From Chloroflexi bacterium AL-N1 (GTDB taxonomy: Bacteria; Chloroflexota; Chloroflexia; Chloroflexales; Roseiflexaceae), in contig WYDT01000012.1 of the NCBI GenBank assembly GCA_013122435.1, forward strand, positions 1 to 64,000: a stretch of 64,000 nucleotides of DNA, in the 5' to 3' direction. Of the stretch, positions 54,608-63,434 are shown one piece after another. The position numbers and the translations under genes are program-made. Below the pieces are notes generated by a model that saw nothing but the letters and a program-made list of their open reading frames with translations, searched no databases and was not told where the DNA came from. Each line of letters begins with the position of its first letter. The first letter of the stretch is position 1.

Positions 54608-55266
54608 ACATCTGTGGTATCAGCGTCCCAACCACAGGTTTCGATAATGCGACGTAGCTCTTCTTCTAAGGCAACAAATGCTGGAAGTTCTCGCAAAGGG
54701 CTAAAATCATTGATATAATCAGTTACTCGTTGTGCAACCTTACTTATACTTGCATCAAATCTCTTCAGTCTGCGACCATGTAGTTCACAAGCAATCCGTA
54801 ATAGTTCATACAGATCTTCTTTAGGATCTGGTCTTCTCTCAAGATCCGTAATTCTTGGGAGATTTAGTCTTACACTCCCATTGGGATTACTAGCTGACTG
54901 TCGGATGGCTACCACATCAAACAATAACCAAGCTTCTTGCATTCGTACAGGTACAACAGGAACTACTGGAATATCAATCGATGCCTCAATTTCTTCTAAT
55001 GCGGTATGGATTTCATCTATGCGTTTCTGGCGAGACTCACGTTCAGCATCACGATGCACAAACAATACATCACAGGGATACAACGCAACAGCCTTTTCGA
55101 TACGTAATGACAATCCTTCAGGCGGATGTGGTAACCTTCGCAAATCAGCCCACATACCCTGAATGGCACACTGTACACCATTTGCTTGCAATAACCACTC
55201 CAGTAACGGTTGTAATGCCCGATCAGAAGGACCATCAGTTAACAACGTGTAGCGAAGCTCCCTCAT
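54604..55266 (-). CDS. DUF4276-like / TOPRIM-fold protein
   Basis: This 220-aa protein starts MRELRYTLLTDGPSDRALQP, where the TDGxSD motif replaces the usual acidic-Gly-x-x-Asp of TOPRIM nucleases. DVLFVHRDAERES near 70 supplies the next acidic pair. The rest is helical. It overlaps the stop of the ATPase gene by one base (TAATG), so the two are coupled. In OLD-like and AbiL-type pairs such a protein is the nuclease partner. Family assignment is an inference from order and motifs. Confidence 0.6.
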   Translation of the reverse strand: MRELRYTLLTDGPSDRALQPLLEWLLQANGVQCAIQGMWADLRRLPHPPEGLSLRIEKAVALYPCDVLFVHRDAERESRQKRIDEIHTALEEIEASIDIPVVPVVPVRMQEAWLLFDVVAIRQSASNPNGSVRLNLPRITDLERRPDPKEDLYELLRIACELHGRRLKRFDASISKVAQRVTDYINDFSPLRELPAFVALEEELRRIIETCGWDADTTDV

Positions 55267-56792
55267 TATTTGTCCTCAAGTGAGAACATACTCAGTTGGT
55301 GTAAATCCTCGCGATCCACAACACGTCGAGTACGCGTTGTTCGTTTAGAAATATCGCTTGTGATGCTATGACCATTGGTCATTCCATCTATTGGAGCAAC
55401 TGGATTAAGATACGCTAACAACTTTCCCTTTGCCACAGTTGCAGGTTGTTCTTTTTCTGAAGCTCTCAGTCGCCAATTATCAGGTAAACAGCTGAAACTG
55501 ACTCGCTTGAAACGTTTTCCTGATCCTACAGTCTCTTTTAATTCAGCAACAAGTAAACTTTCATCAGGGATCTGCATTACCACTGAGGGCGAGTGTGTAT
55601 TGATAATAACCTGCCGCAGTGGGTTATCTGAATCAATGACTTCATCAGTATCTGTAACAATATCTTGCAGTAGCTGTAATATCGCTGGAATACGTTCTGG
55701 ATGAATACCGTTCTCTGGTTCTTCCAAACATAATAGACCTTGAGCTTCTGGATCAAGTTCAAGTACTGCAAGAGCAAGAAATCGCAAGGTACCGTCAGAA
55801 AGTGCTCTTGCAGGATGTGTCGTTCCATCACGACCTGTAATCTGCAGAGTGAGTAACTCACGGCGCTCATCACGATCTATAGAAACATATCGAACATCAT
55901 CAATAAGCTCCACCAAACGATTAGCAATCTGGCCATATATCTGTGCATTCGACTCATCAAGAGAGTCACTAACTATGGATCCAGAGCGTGCTAATCGATA
56001 AAGTGTTGCTGCTAGATGAGAACCATCAGCTCCTAGATGAGATGACGCCGAGAACTCGTCTGGTCTACGAAGAGCCGACGGTTCAAGTTGCAATAATTGC
56101 CAGGATTGCATTTCTCTTCGTGCAAGTAAAGCTGTCGGACTCTCAGCTGCATTTGTTACTGAAAGAACCGTTCTTGGGAGATTTGTTGCTGACCGAGATA
56201 GCGGTCTGCCACTGCTCCCACCATCCTGATGAAGCTTAATAACACGGTTAGAACCATCACCTTCTGTCGAAATGAAATAAGGAACCCGCCGTTCACCTTT
56301 AACTGCTGACTTACGCCATGTATTTGCTTTATGGGGAAATAATAAATGTTTGTTTGCATCTCCTAATTTGATATGGGAAAGTTCTTCTTTACGAAGTTCC
56401 AATGGACCAAAAGAACTCATACTATTATCATCTCGATACGCCAGTGTAACCGCGTACCGAAGGAAGGTAATACTAGCCTTTGCCTCTTGTCCTAGATCAT
56501 CACGACCTTTGTCAGGCACAATCATTTCGGCTTCAAAAGACATTTCATTATCATACTGATTACCAACACGATGAAATAGGCTTCTGACATTACCTGTTCG
56601 TTCACCCTCGTCTCGAACAGATAGAGCAGCATCCATAAACGGAAGATCTGCAAGCGCACTCAAAAATCTGATTGCATCAAATAAGTTGGATTTCCCAACA
56701 CCATTTGCACCAGCGATACAAGTAAATGGACCAAAACGCACATCCACATCAATGAGGTTTTTAAAACCAGAAACCTTCAATCTCGTTAGCAT
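55266..56792 (-). CDS. AAA_21-type ATPase, OLD-like
   Basis: This 508-aa ATPase has Walker A GANGVGKSNLF near residue 30, ABC-type signature ALSDGTLRFLAL near 355, Walker B LLCLEEPENGIHP near 378 and the H-loop INTHSPSV. It lacks a fused TOPRIM; the DUF4276-like gene is downstream. This two-gene order is known from antiphage modules such as AbiL-type systems. It has no obvious promoter within view and is flanked by AT-rich sequence. Confidence 0.85.
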   Translation of the reverse strand: MLTRLKVSGFKNLIDVDVRFGPFTCIAGANGVGKSNLFDAIRFLSALADLPFMDAALSVRDEGERTGNVRSLFHRVGNQYDNEMSFEAEMIVPDKGRDDLGQEAKASITFLRYAVTLAYRDDNSMSSFGPLELRKEELSHIKLGDANKHLLFPHKANTWRKSAVKGERRVPYFISTEGDGSNRVIKLHQDGGSSGRPLSRSATNLPRTVLSVTNAAESPTALLARREMQSWQLLQLEPSALRRPDEFSASSHLGADGSHLAATLYRLARSGSIVSDSLDESNAQIYGQIANRLVELIDDVRYVSIDRDERRELLTLQITGRDGTTHPARALSDGTLRFLALAVLELDPEAQGLLCLEEPENGIHPERIPAILQLLQDIVTDTDEVIDSDNPLRQVIINTHSPSVVMQIPDESLLVAELKETVGSGKRFKRVSFSCLPDNWRLRASEKEQPATVAKGKLLAYLNPVAPIDGMTNGHSITSDISKRTTRTRRVVDREDLHQLSMFSLEDK

Positions 56793-56975
56793 AAAGCAAC
56801 TCCCACCAAAATTAGTTTACTCAAACAGAAAAACTCATCAATGTAAGTTCTCAAAAAAGTATCTTTCATCACATAGACTTACTCTATTGTACAACAATAA
56901 ACATCCTAATGAATGCTCATATCAGGATGTTATGTAGTATATGTAGTTAAATTTGAGAGATAGCTTCTGTATATC
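56793..56975. other. AT-rich spacer between the ATPase and sigma-factor genes
   Basis: No gene is seen. It should hold the promoter of the ATPase-DUF4276 pair, but no clear boxes were picked out. Confidence 0.35.
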
Positions 56976-57479
56976 TTACCCCTGATACACCTGACGAAAT
57001 GTCTCACGTGCACGGAAGAGACGGGTTTTGATCGTGCTGTTTGTGCATCCTAAAGCATCAGCAATTTCTCCCACCGTATGGCCTGCACAGCTATGGAGTA
57101 CCAGCGGCAACTTGTATTTACTGGGCAACTGGGCTAAAGCTTCATACACCGGGCTTTGCTCATCTACTTGTGGCGCGGGAGTTGTGGCAGTATTGAGGGT
57201 GCCGGGGATATTCTCCAGCGAGATAAACTGAATTCGTCTTCGACGACGCAAATAATCATAGGCAGTGTTAGTCGCAATACGATATAACCAAGCAATAGTA
57301 TTAGCTGACGAATCACGTTGGTTCCAGCCACGCATGGCTTTGAGAAAGCTATCCTGACACAGATCTGCCGCGACTTCTGGATCGCTCACTAAGCGGATTA
57401 GATGTGTCTCAATGGCTCGCTGGTGAGAAGCGTAGAAGTCCTCAAATGATTCTTGCTGTTGCTCAAATTTCGGTAACAT
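56976..57479 (-). CDS. ECF-type RNA polymerase sigma factor
   Basis: This 167-aa sigma factor has region 2 (DLCQDSFLKAMRGW near 45, RIATNTAYDYLRRRRR) and region 4 (LPSKYKLPLVLHSCAGHTVG, then TNSTIKTRLFRARETFRQ near 145-160). The start at 57479 follows AGGAAAA; the longer in-frame start lacks one. No cognate anti-sigma gene is seen next to it. The lipoprotein at 57897 or a distant gene could be its partner. Confidence 0.9.
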   Translation of the reverse strand: MLPKFEQQQESFEDFYASHQRAIETHLIRLVSDPEVAADLCQDSFLKAMRGWNQRDSSANTIAWLYRIATNTAYDYLRRRRRIQFISLENIPGTLNTATTPAPQVDEQSPVYEALAQLPSKYKLPLVLHSCAGHTVGEIADALGCTNSTIKTRLFRARETFRQVYQG

Positions 57480-57896
57480 GACTTTTTCCTGGTTACACTT
57501 TATCAAAATATGTCTCTTGTATGAGAAGAATGTTACCGAAAGTATAGAGTAGCATACCTTAAATGGTATCGTACAGGAGAGGGGTTGTAGAATGGCAAAC
57601 CAACAGACAATACTCCGTCCTGAGGTGTATCTATCCGTCCGTCGCACGATGGATGCGTCTATGGCATAATTCATCAGTGTTACGAAAGACGTTATTCACA
57701 TGGAATCAGACGGTTAGATACTAGCGCTGGCGACTCACATCGGGTGATAAACGTGATAGTCGCAGTATACTGTGTGATACAGGCCAAAAGCAGGAGAAGA
57801 CAACCTGAAGAGCTATGCCATTACATGAGTCTCTAGTTGTGGAGAAGGGCGCATTTTCGCTAGCGTCCTTCCACATACATCGTAACTAGATACTAC
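57480..57896. other. Gene-free region between the sigma factor and the lipoprotein
   Basis: No gene is seen in about 415 bp. A partly paired stem (57832-57889: CTAGTT with AACTAG around an inner GTGGA/TCCAC helix) may be the terminator of the lipoprotein gene, though no U-run follows. Confidence 0.4.
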
Positions 57897-58502
57897 TTAC
57901 CCTGTGGGTTCAGTTGGTTCCGTCTCATCAGAATCGGGAGTTTCGGTATTTTCCGCGTCCTCATCTCCCACTGATTCCTCATCAGTTTCAACAGTGACCG
58001 CCACATCCTCATCTTCGGGTGTGGCGGTCACTTCTGCATCCTCATCTTCCTCAGGCATGGCGGTCGCTTCGTCTGCATCCTCGCCTTCAGGCGTAGCGGT
58101 TGACTCGGTCTCATGGCCTTCGGTAGCATCCGTGTCCCCATCTTCTGGTGTCGGTTCGCTCGCTTCGGTTGGGGGTGGTTCACTGCCGGGAACTGGTGAG
58201 GGATACAACAAGAAGGACGATGTTGGCTCAGGTGTAGGCGAGGGAACAAGAGTTGGCGAGGGCGTCAACGTTGGGGTTGATGTTGGTGTTGGTGAAGGTC
58301 GCGGAGTAGACGTCGGTATCGGTGTTACCGTTGGTTGGGGTGTCGGCGTCGCTGGTTGAATCGTTACGGGTGTCGGCTCAGATGTTGGGGTAGGCGTAGG
58401 CTGGGCAGCAAACGGCACCAACGAGCCACACGCAGTCACCGACAGAGCTACTCCAATAAGTGAACCAAATGTCCATCGTCGAAAATGATAGTTATTGAAC
58501 AC
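57897..58502 (-). CDS. Thr/Pro/acidic-rich lipoprotein
   Basis: This 201-aa exported lipoprotein starts at GTG with GGAGG just upstream. A signal peptide ends in a lipobox (LSVTAC, about 20-25). The rest is a low-complexity Thr/Pro spacer (PTPTPTSEPTPV-type repeats, about 35-105) and then an acidic Glu/Asp/Thr repeat region to the end. It has no enzymatic domain. It is probably a surface spacer or a heavily glycosylated stalk. It lies between the ECF sigma factor and the response regulator. Confidence 0.8.
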   Translation of the reverse strand: MFNNYHFRRWTFGSLIGVALSVTACGSLVPFAAQPTPTPTSEPTPVTIQPATPTPQPTVTPIPTSTPRPSPTPTSTPTLTPSPTLVPSPTPEPTSSFLLYPSPVPGSEPPPTEASEPTPEDGDTDATEGHETESTATPEGEDADEATAMPEEDEDAEVTATPEDEDVAVTVETDEESVGDEDAENTETPDSDETEPTEPTG

Positions 58503-58547
58503 TCCACCTCCTAAGATAATCCGAAAGGTACCATCAAGTTATGGGCA

Positions 58548-59195
58548 TCAATCCATAGGAACAATACGCTGCCGCAAAGCATAGATCGCCGCCTGCGTGC
58601 GATCAGCAAGGTGCAGTTTGGATAGAATATTCGAAACGTGTGTTTTAACGGTTTTTTCACTGATAATCAACGTATCAGCGATTTCTTTGTTGCTTTTGCC
58701 TCGTGCAATCAGTCGCAGTACTTCCAGTTCACGCTCAGTCAACTGTTCAACCGGATTATCAGCTGGACGTGGGATATTAAACTCTTGCATAAGTTTGGCG
58801 GCCACTTCAGGGTGCAATACGGCTTCGTTACGGTGCGCCGCACGAATCGCACGTGCCAATTCTTCTGGTTGCACATCTTTAAGCAAATACGAGATCGCAC
58901 CAGCTTTGATAGAGGGAAAAACCTTATCATCATCGGTGAATGAGGTTAATACAATAATCTGTGTTGATGGGCTCACTGCCTTGATACGTCGGGTCGCTTC
59001 AACACCATCAATACCCGGCAGTACCAAATCCATTAACACCACATCAGGCAGTAAATCCTGTGTTAATTGTACCCCCTCTTCACCACTCGATGCTTCCCCC
59101 ACAATTTCAAGGTCATCTTGCAATTCGAGAAAATCCTGCAACCCTTGCCGTACCAGACGGTGGTCATCAACCATAAGTACGCTAATTCGTTCCAT
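58548..59195 (-). CDS. NarL/LuxR-type response regulator
   Basis: This 215-aa regulator has an N-terminal receiver with VLMVDDHRLV, the phospho-acceptor in VVLMDLVLPG (Asp near 54), and Lys in YLLKDVQ near 104. The C-terminal LuxR HTH contains LTERELEVLRLIARGKSNKE and SEKTVKTHVSNILSKL. ATG 59195 follows GGAAGGA and overlaps the kinase gene by 14 bp. It is paired with that kinase. Confidence 0.95.
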   Translation of the reverse strand: MERISVLMVDDHRLVRQGLQDFLELQDDLEIVGEASSGEEGVQLTQDLLPDVVLMDLVLPGIDGVEATRRIKAVSPSTQIIVLTSFTDDDKVFPSIKAGAISYLLKDVQPEELARAIRAAHRNEAVLHPEVAAKLMQEFNIPRPADNPVEQLTERELEVLRLIARGKSNKEIADTLIISEKTVKTHVSNILSKLHLADRTQAAIYALRQRIVPMD

Positions 59196-61518
59196 GGTGT
59201 GTTCCTTCCAGTGGTCGATGTGTTGGCTGCCCCGTTCGTGCTGCTCGACCTGGCACCGCAACAACAATAGTAGTTCCTTGATTTAAGTGCGAATGCACTT
59301 CGAGTGCACCACCAAGTTCAGTAGCACGTTCACGCATACTAATCATACCGAGGTGTCGACCATTACTTGGCCGTACAGTGCCAGGCTCAAACCCGCAGCC
59401 ATCATCTGCAATATGCAAGGTAATCAGTTCTGGCGTAAGTGTTAAGGCAACACTGACAGAACATGCACCAGCATGCCGAATAATGTTGTTCAGTGCTTCC
59501 TGAGCAATACGATACAGGGATTGTTCCGTACCGCGCGCGTGATGCTCCTCTCCTTCAACGACCAAACTCACCGTCAAGCCTTCGTGACCACGCATCCCCG
59601 CAACGTGTTGTTGTAATGCGCCGATCAACCCTTGCTCATTGAGTGCTGGAGGGCGCAACTGAAAGATGAGCGCACGCATTTCGCCTAAAGCAGCCGTAGC
59701 AGTTTCCTGAAGTCGTTCGAGTTGTGCTGCCGCACGTGCAGTATTTTTTTTAATCTGTGCACGGGCCGCCTGAGCCGTCAATGTCATACTGAAAAGCTGT
59801 TGAGATATCGAATCGTGGAGATCGCGTGCCAGACGACTCCGTTCTTCCAACACGGCGGCTTCCTGAGCACGCTGATAGAGCCGTGCATTTTCAATCGCAC
59901 TGGCAATCACATCGGCGACCGTCTCGAGCACAGAAACATCACGATTGGTAAATGCCGCGACACGACGTGACTCAAGATTCAAAAGTGCTAACACCCGTTT
60001 GCCAGCAATGATCGGCACACACAGATCAGAACGCATCTCTACACCGTGATAGAGCACATAATCCCTATCTTCCAGCACATCGTCCACACGCACAGTCTGC
60101 CCGGTACGATAGGCCCGACCCAGCACACCACTGAGCAACGGTTGGCGGTACCCCATCTCGCGAACATAGAAGCGACTCGCCTGGGCCGCCACGACCAGCT
60201 CCTGTGTCTCCTCATCAACCAGAAAAAGCTCCACGTGACTATAACCAAAACCATCCTGAATTTGCTTTGTGACTGCCGTCAACATCCGTTCAAGATCCAC
60301 AGTTGAGACGACCATGCGCGCAATACTATTGAGCACCGTAAGATGTTCATTGTGGCGCTTGACCTGATGCGAGAGGCGCTGACCTTCTTGGTATAAACGG
60401 GCACTGCTAATCGGACCACCTAGCTGTGCAGCAACCGCTTCAAGCAGATCCACATCCTCATAGGTAAAGGCATTCTTCCGATTAGAGTCAACGGTAAGCA
60501 CTCCGATAATACTTCCGCCCGTCCAGAGTGGCACCGCAATATACGATTGGATCGAGCGGTTTGAACCAACGTGGTGAGCAGCGGATTGAAGCCGAGTCTC
60601 GGCATACATATCGTTGGAGAGAAATGGAAGCCCTTGCCGCACTACCCAACCACAAATACCCTCACCAGGTTTGAGACGCACCGTGCGGGCCACCTCATCA
60701 ATATGCCCGATAGAAGCGACCATTTCTAATTCGTTCTGATCATTGAACAAGGCAATCGTACCAGCATGAAACGCTACCTTCATGCGCTCGATGGTGCGTG
60801 CGAGTATGACATCAAAATCTAGTGTGGTACTCACATCACGGGCAAGTTCGGCTAATAATTGCTCTTTGGCAAGCAACCGTGCACTACGAGCGGCCAAACG
60901 TGCATTTTCGAGTGCCAGCGCAGCCTGACGTGTAATCACTTCGAGGAGTTGCACACGTTGGGGATTCCACGCCTGGGAATCTTCGGGCAATGCAATGTAG
61001 ATCACACCAGTTAAGCGATCGCCACGACCACGCAGCGGTGCCAACAAAATACCTTTACCAATCTGCTGGCCGTTGACCAGCGCCTCCGTTTCAGACAGAA
61101 TGGGAGGAGCTTCCTCTACATTACGAAACGTCCACGCAATCCCATGGCTATCTGGAATGAGATAGGTTTTGTCGCTTAACTGATAGTGTGGCTGGAGCAG
61201 TGCTTGATAGAATGCTGGTGCGGTTGGGCGCTCGCGTAGCTCTTGAATGACCTGCTCTGAAAGACCGGCAAACGCATATGCTTCAAGTTCGTCTGTGTCC
61301 GCATTACGCAAACGAATACACACCTGTGGATATGCCAGAACCGTGTGAATGACATCAGCCAATTCTTGTAATAACTCCTCGGTGGTCGTGTCGGTACTGA
61401 GCTGAGAACCCAGCGCCAAGAGATCACCAAGGGGGAGGTTGCGTGCAATATCTGCAGTCTGTGAGCCAGGACTCATCGGTATAATTGGCGTATTATGTTG
61501 ATCAGAAGCATCTTCCAT
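59182..61518 (-). CDS. GAF-domain sensor histidine kinase (HisKA_3)
   Basis: This 778-aa cytoplasmic sensor has GAF-like domains in series (about 30-560), with VGSNRSIQSYIAVPLWTGGS and RSDLCVPIIAGKRVLALLNL as characteristic motifs. A HisKA_3 dimerisation domain follows, with the phospho-His in RSRLARDLHDSISQQLFS, then an ATPase with HIADDGCGFEPG. GAF domains sense small molecules or redox state. The start at 61518 is chosen, though no strong ribosome site is visible; a longer in-frame start lies at 61617. It drives the regulator at 58548. Confidence 0.85.
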   Translation of the reverse strand: MEDASDQHNTPIIPMSPGSQTADIARNLPLGDLLALGSQLSTDTTTEELLQELADVIHTVLAYPQVCIRLRNADTDELEAYAFAGLSEQVIQELRERPTAPAFYQALLQPHYQLSDKTYLIPDSHGIAWTFRNVEEAPPILSETEALVNGQQIGKGILLAPLRGRGDRLTGVIYIALPEDSQAWNPQRVQLLEVITRQAALALENARLAARSARLLAKEQLLAELARDVSTTLDFDVILARTIERMKVAFHAGTIALFNDQNELEMVASIGHIDEVARTVRLKPGEGICGWVVRQGLPFLSNDMYAETRLQSAAHHVGSNRSIQSYIAVPLWTGGSIIGVLTVDSNRKNAFTYEDVDLLEAVAAQLGGPISSARLYQEGQRLSHQVKRHNEHLTVLNSIARMVVSTVDLERMLTAVTKQIQDGFGYSHVELFLVDEETQELVVAAQASRFYVREMGYRQPLLSGVLGRAYRTGQTVRVDDVLEDRDYVLYHGVEMRSDLCVPIIAGKRVLALLNLESRRVAAFTNRDVSVLETVADVIASAIENARLYQRAQEAAVLEERSRLARDLHDSISQQLFSMTLTAQAARAQIKKNTARAAAQLERLQETATAALGEMRALIFQLRPPALNEQGLIGALQQHVAGMRGHEGLTVSLVVEGEEHHARGTEQSLYRIAQEALNNIIRHAGACSVSVALTLTPELITLHIADDGCGFEPGTVRPSNGRHLGMISMRERATELGGALEVHSHLNQGTTIVVAVPGRAARTGQPTHRPLEGTHHGTN

Positions 61519-61588
61519 AACGGATTTTCCGCGTCTTAGGTGCGTGTCATATGGTATAAATACGCATACATGTAAATGGTTGACAAAT

Positions 61589-61594
61589 ATTATA
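61589..61594 (-). promoter_or_regulatory. -10 box of the kinase-regulator operon
   Basis: On the minus strand TGG-TATAAT (61594-61589) gives an extended -10, with no clear -35. The transcript would start about 65 nt before the kinase ATG. Confidence 0.5.
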
Positions 61595-61653
61595 CCAGAC
61601 TGCTCAACCTGCGTCATCTACCCTGAGACGTATTCCACTACAGCACGGTCGGC

Positions 61654-61682
61654 TTGACGGGTCTGAGGCGCTACGGTACGAT
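61654..61682 (+). promoter_or_regulatory. Promoter of galT
   Basis: TTGACG (61654-61659), a 17-bp spacer and TACGAT (61677-61682) are close to the sigma-70 consensus. The expected start is about 75 nt before the galT ATG. Confidence 0.6.
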
Positions 61683-61762
61683 GCAAGTGTTCGATAATTC
61701 GACAATCGTTTTTCGTGTGTGGGAGACCCCATACCACGAGTATTTGCTGGAAGGTGCCACCT

Positions 61763-62815
61763 ATGTTTAACCTGAACGACCATCCCCACCGCCGCTACAA
61801 CCCGCTCACACGTGAATGGGTGTTAGTTTCGCCACACCGTACCCAAAGACCCTGGCAAGGACAGATAGAGCGACCTGCACAGGAACAACGTCCGATCCAT
61901 GATCCACAATGCTATCTGTGTCCCGGAAACACCCGCGCGGGTGGTACAACTAACCCACAATATGAGCAAACCTTTGTGTTTACCAATGATTATGCGGCAC
62001 TGTTATCAGAATCACCCGATGGTTCATACAATATTGGTGGTCTATTACATGCCGAAAGTGAGCGTGGTACATGCCGTGTGGTGTGCTTTTCGCCGCGCCA
62101 CGATCTGACAATGGCCGAGATGGATGTCCTAAGTATCACCGCCGTAGTGGAAATGTGGATTGAGCAATATGGAGAGATGGGAGCACAACCACTCACCAAC
62201 TATGTACAGATTTTTGAGAATCGTGGAGCGATGATGGGGGCCAGTAATCCGCATCCCCATGGCCAGATCTGGGCGACCGAGCACCTTCCACTGAATGTGG
62301 CCCGTGAACTGGAAACCCAACACGATTATTATGTCGAACACGAACGTACGTTGCTGGCCGATTACCTCAAGCTTGAGTTGGAAGCACATGAACGCCTGGT
62401 GTGTCACAACAACCACTTCGTGGCGCTGGTACCATTCTGGGCCGTCTGGCCATTCGAGACGATGCTCATCAGCCGCCGCCCGGCTGGAGCCCTATCGGAT
62501 CTCGATCAAAACGAGCGTGGAGCACTCGCAGACATCCTCAAACAACTCACTACACGCTACGATAATCTGTTCGAGGTTTCGTTTCCCTATTCTATGGGCT
62601 TTCACCAGCGTCCAACCGACGGCGGTGCCTATCCAGAATGGCATCTACATGCCCATTTTTATCCCCCACTGCTGCGTTCGGCCACCGTTCGCAAGTTTAT
62701 GGTCGGGTTTGAGCTACTGGCTGAACCACAACGCGACATCACACCTGAACAGGCTGCCGAACGTCTGCGGAGCGTGCCAGAGAAACATTATCGGGAAGAG
62801 GAAGAAGCCACGTAA
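61763..62815 (+). CDS. galT: Galactose-1-phosphate uridylyltransferase
   Basis: This 350-aa GalT belongs to the HIT-related class. It has a zinc site CYLCPGN near 52 and the nucleotidyl-histidine motif NPHPHGQIW near 160, plus LHAHFYPP towards the C-terminus. It swaps UMP between UDP-glucose and galactose-1-phosphate in the Leloir pathway. The start at 61763 is the ATG with a fitting N-terminus; an upstream in-frame start at 61715 lacks support. No galK or galE is nearby. Confidence 0.9.
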   Translation: MFNLNDHPHRRYNPLTREWVLVSPHRTQRPWQGQIERPAQEQRPIHDPQCYLCPGNTRAGGTTNPQYEQTFVFTNDYAALLSESPDGSYNIGGLLHAESERGTCRVVCFSPRHDLTMAEMDVLSITAVVEMWIEQYGEMGAQPLTNYVQIFENRGAMMGASNPHPHGQIWATEHLPLNVARELETQHDYYVEHERTLLADYLKLELEAHERLVCHNNHFVALVPFWAVWPFETMLISRRPAGALSDLDQNERGALADILKQLTTRYDNLFEVSFPYSMGFHQRPTDGGAYPEWHLHAHFYPPLLRSATVRKFMVGFELLAEPQRDITPEQAAERLRSVPEKHYREEEEAT

Positions 62816-62823
62816 ACATGCTG

Positions 62824-63291
62824 TCAGGCTTCAAGCGCAATGGTAATCATCACCAGCCGACGTGCTGCCCGTGCAACATCAGCCATATTCGGTTGTTGGA
62901 GCGCATCCCAACGAATGCCATGAAACTTGACATCGCGGAGAACCTGCTGCACATGTTCGGCAAGTCTATTCGCAATATGCTGATGATCGTCTACAAGGAC
63001 CGTTGCGACGACACCCTGTACACGCCGGCCTTTGTAAAGCAGAGTGAGTGGTATGTTGCGCTGAAGGTTGCGCCACCACTTGTTTTCACGTTCAGTAAAA
63101 CAGCGTAAGAGATTCCCCTGACGGGTATAGCTCCCTGGAACATTGTACTGTTTACCACTCTTACGACCAGTTAAGTTCAAAATGAGGGTGTGGTTGCTTT
63201 GCAAACCATGCAGTGGACTTCGTAAGATCCCGCGCATAATGGGATTGAGCAACCACATAAAACGATCTTCAAGCGTTATAGGCTTTTGCAC
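62824..63291 (-). CDS. Deazaflavin-dependent nitroreductase-like protein
   Basis: This 155-aa protein matches the DUF385/Ddn group of F420- or FMN-binding proteins: LNPIMRGILRSPLHGLQS at the start, LTGRKSGKQYNVPGSYT (the conserved R-K/S-G) and WWRNLQRNIPLTLLYKGRR. Members use F420H2 or carry heme and have many substrates. Its role here is unknown. It is convergent with galT. Confidence 0.75.
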   Translation of the reverse strand: MQKPITLEDRFMWLLNPIMRGILRSPLHGLQSNHTLILNLTGRKSGKQYNVPGSYTRQGNLLRCFTERENKWWRNLQRNIPLTLLYKGRRVQGVVATVLVDDHQHIANRLAEHVQQVLRDVKFHGIRWDALQQPNMADVARAARRLVMITIALEA

Positions 63292-63434
63292 TTACAGGTG
63301 TGTTAGACATAGCATTACCTCCTCAGCATGTTGTCATACTCGATTACTGATGTTCTATGGCTACAGCATAGGGGCGAATTGTGAAACAAGCATGAAGATA
63401 CTGAGGAAATAAAGAGGAAATAAATGGGAGATCC
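63292..63434. other. Spacer upstream of the nitroreductase-like gene
   Basis: No gene is seen; it probably holds the promoter of the minus-strand gene at 62824. Confidence 0.35.

Noticed and set aside
57904..58359. 151-aa plus-strand frame opposite the lipoprotein
   Set aside because: It is the antisense reading of the Thr/Pro/acidic repeats, giving Ser/Val/Gly low complexity; it has no start site.
61990..62416. Minus-strand frames inside galT
   Set aside because: Shadows of the galT reading frame, without ribosome-binding sites.
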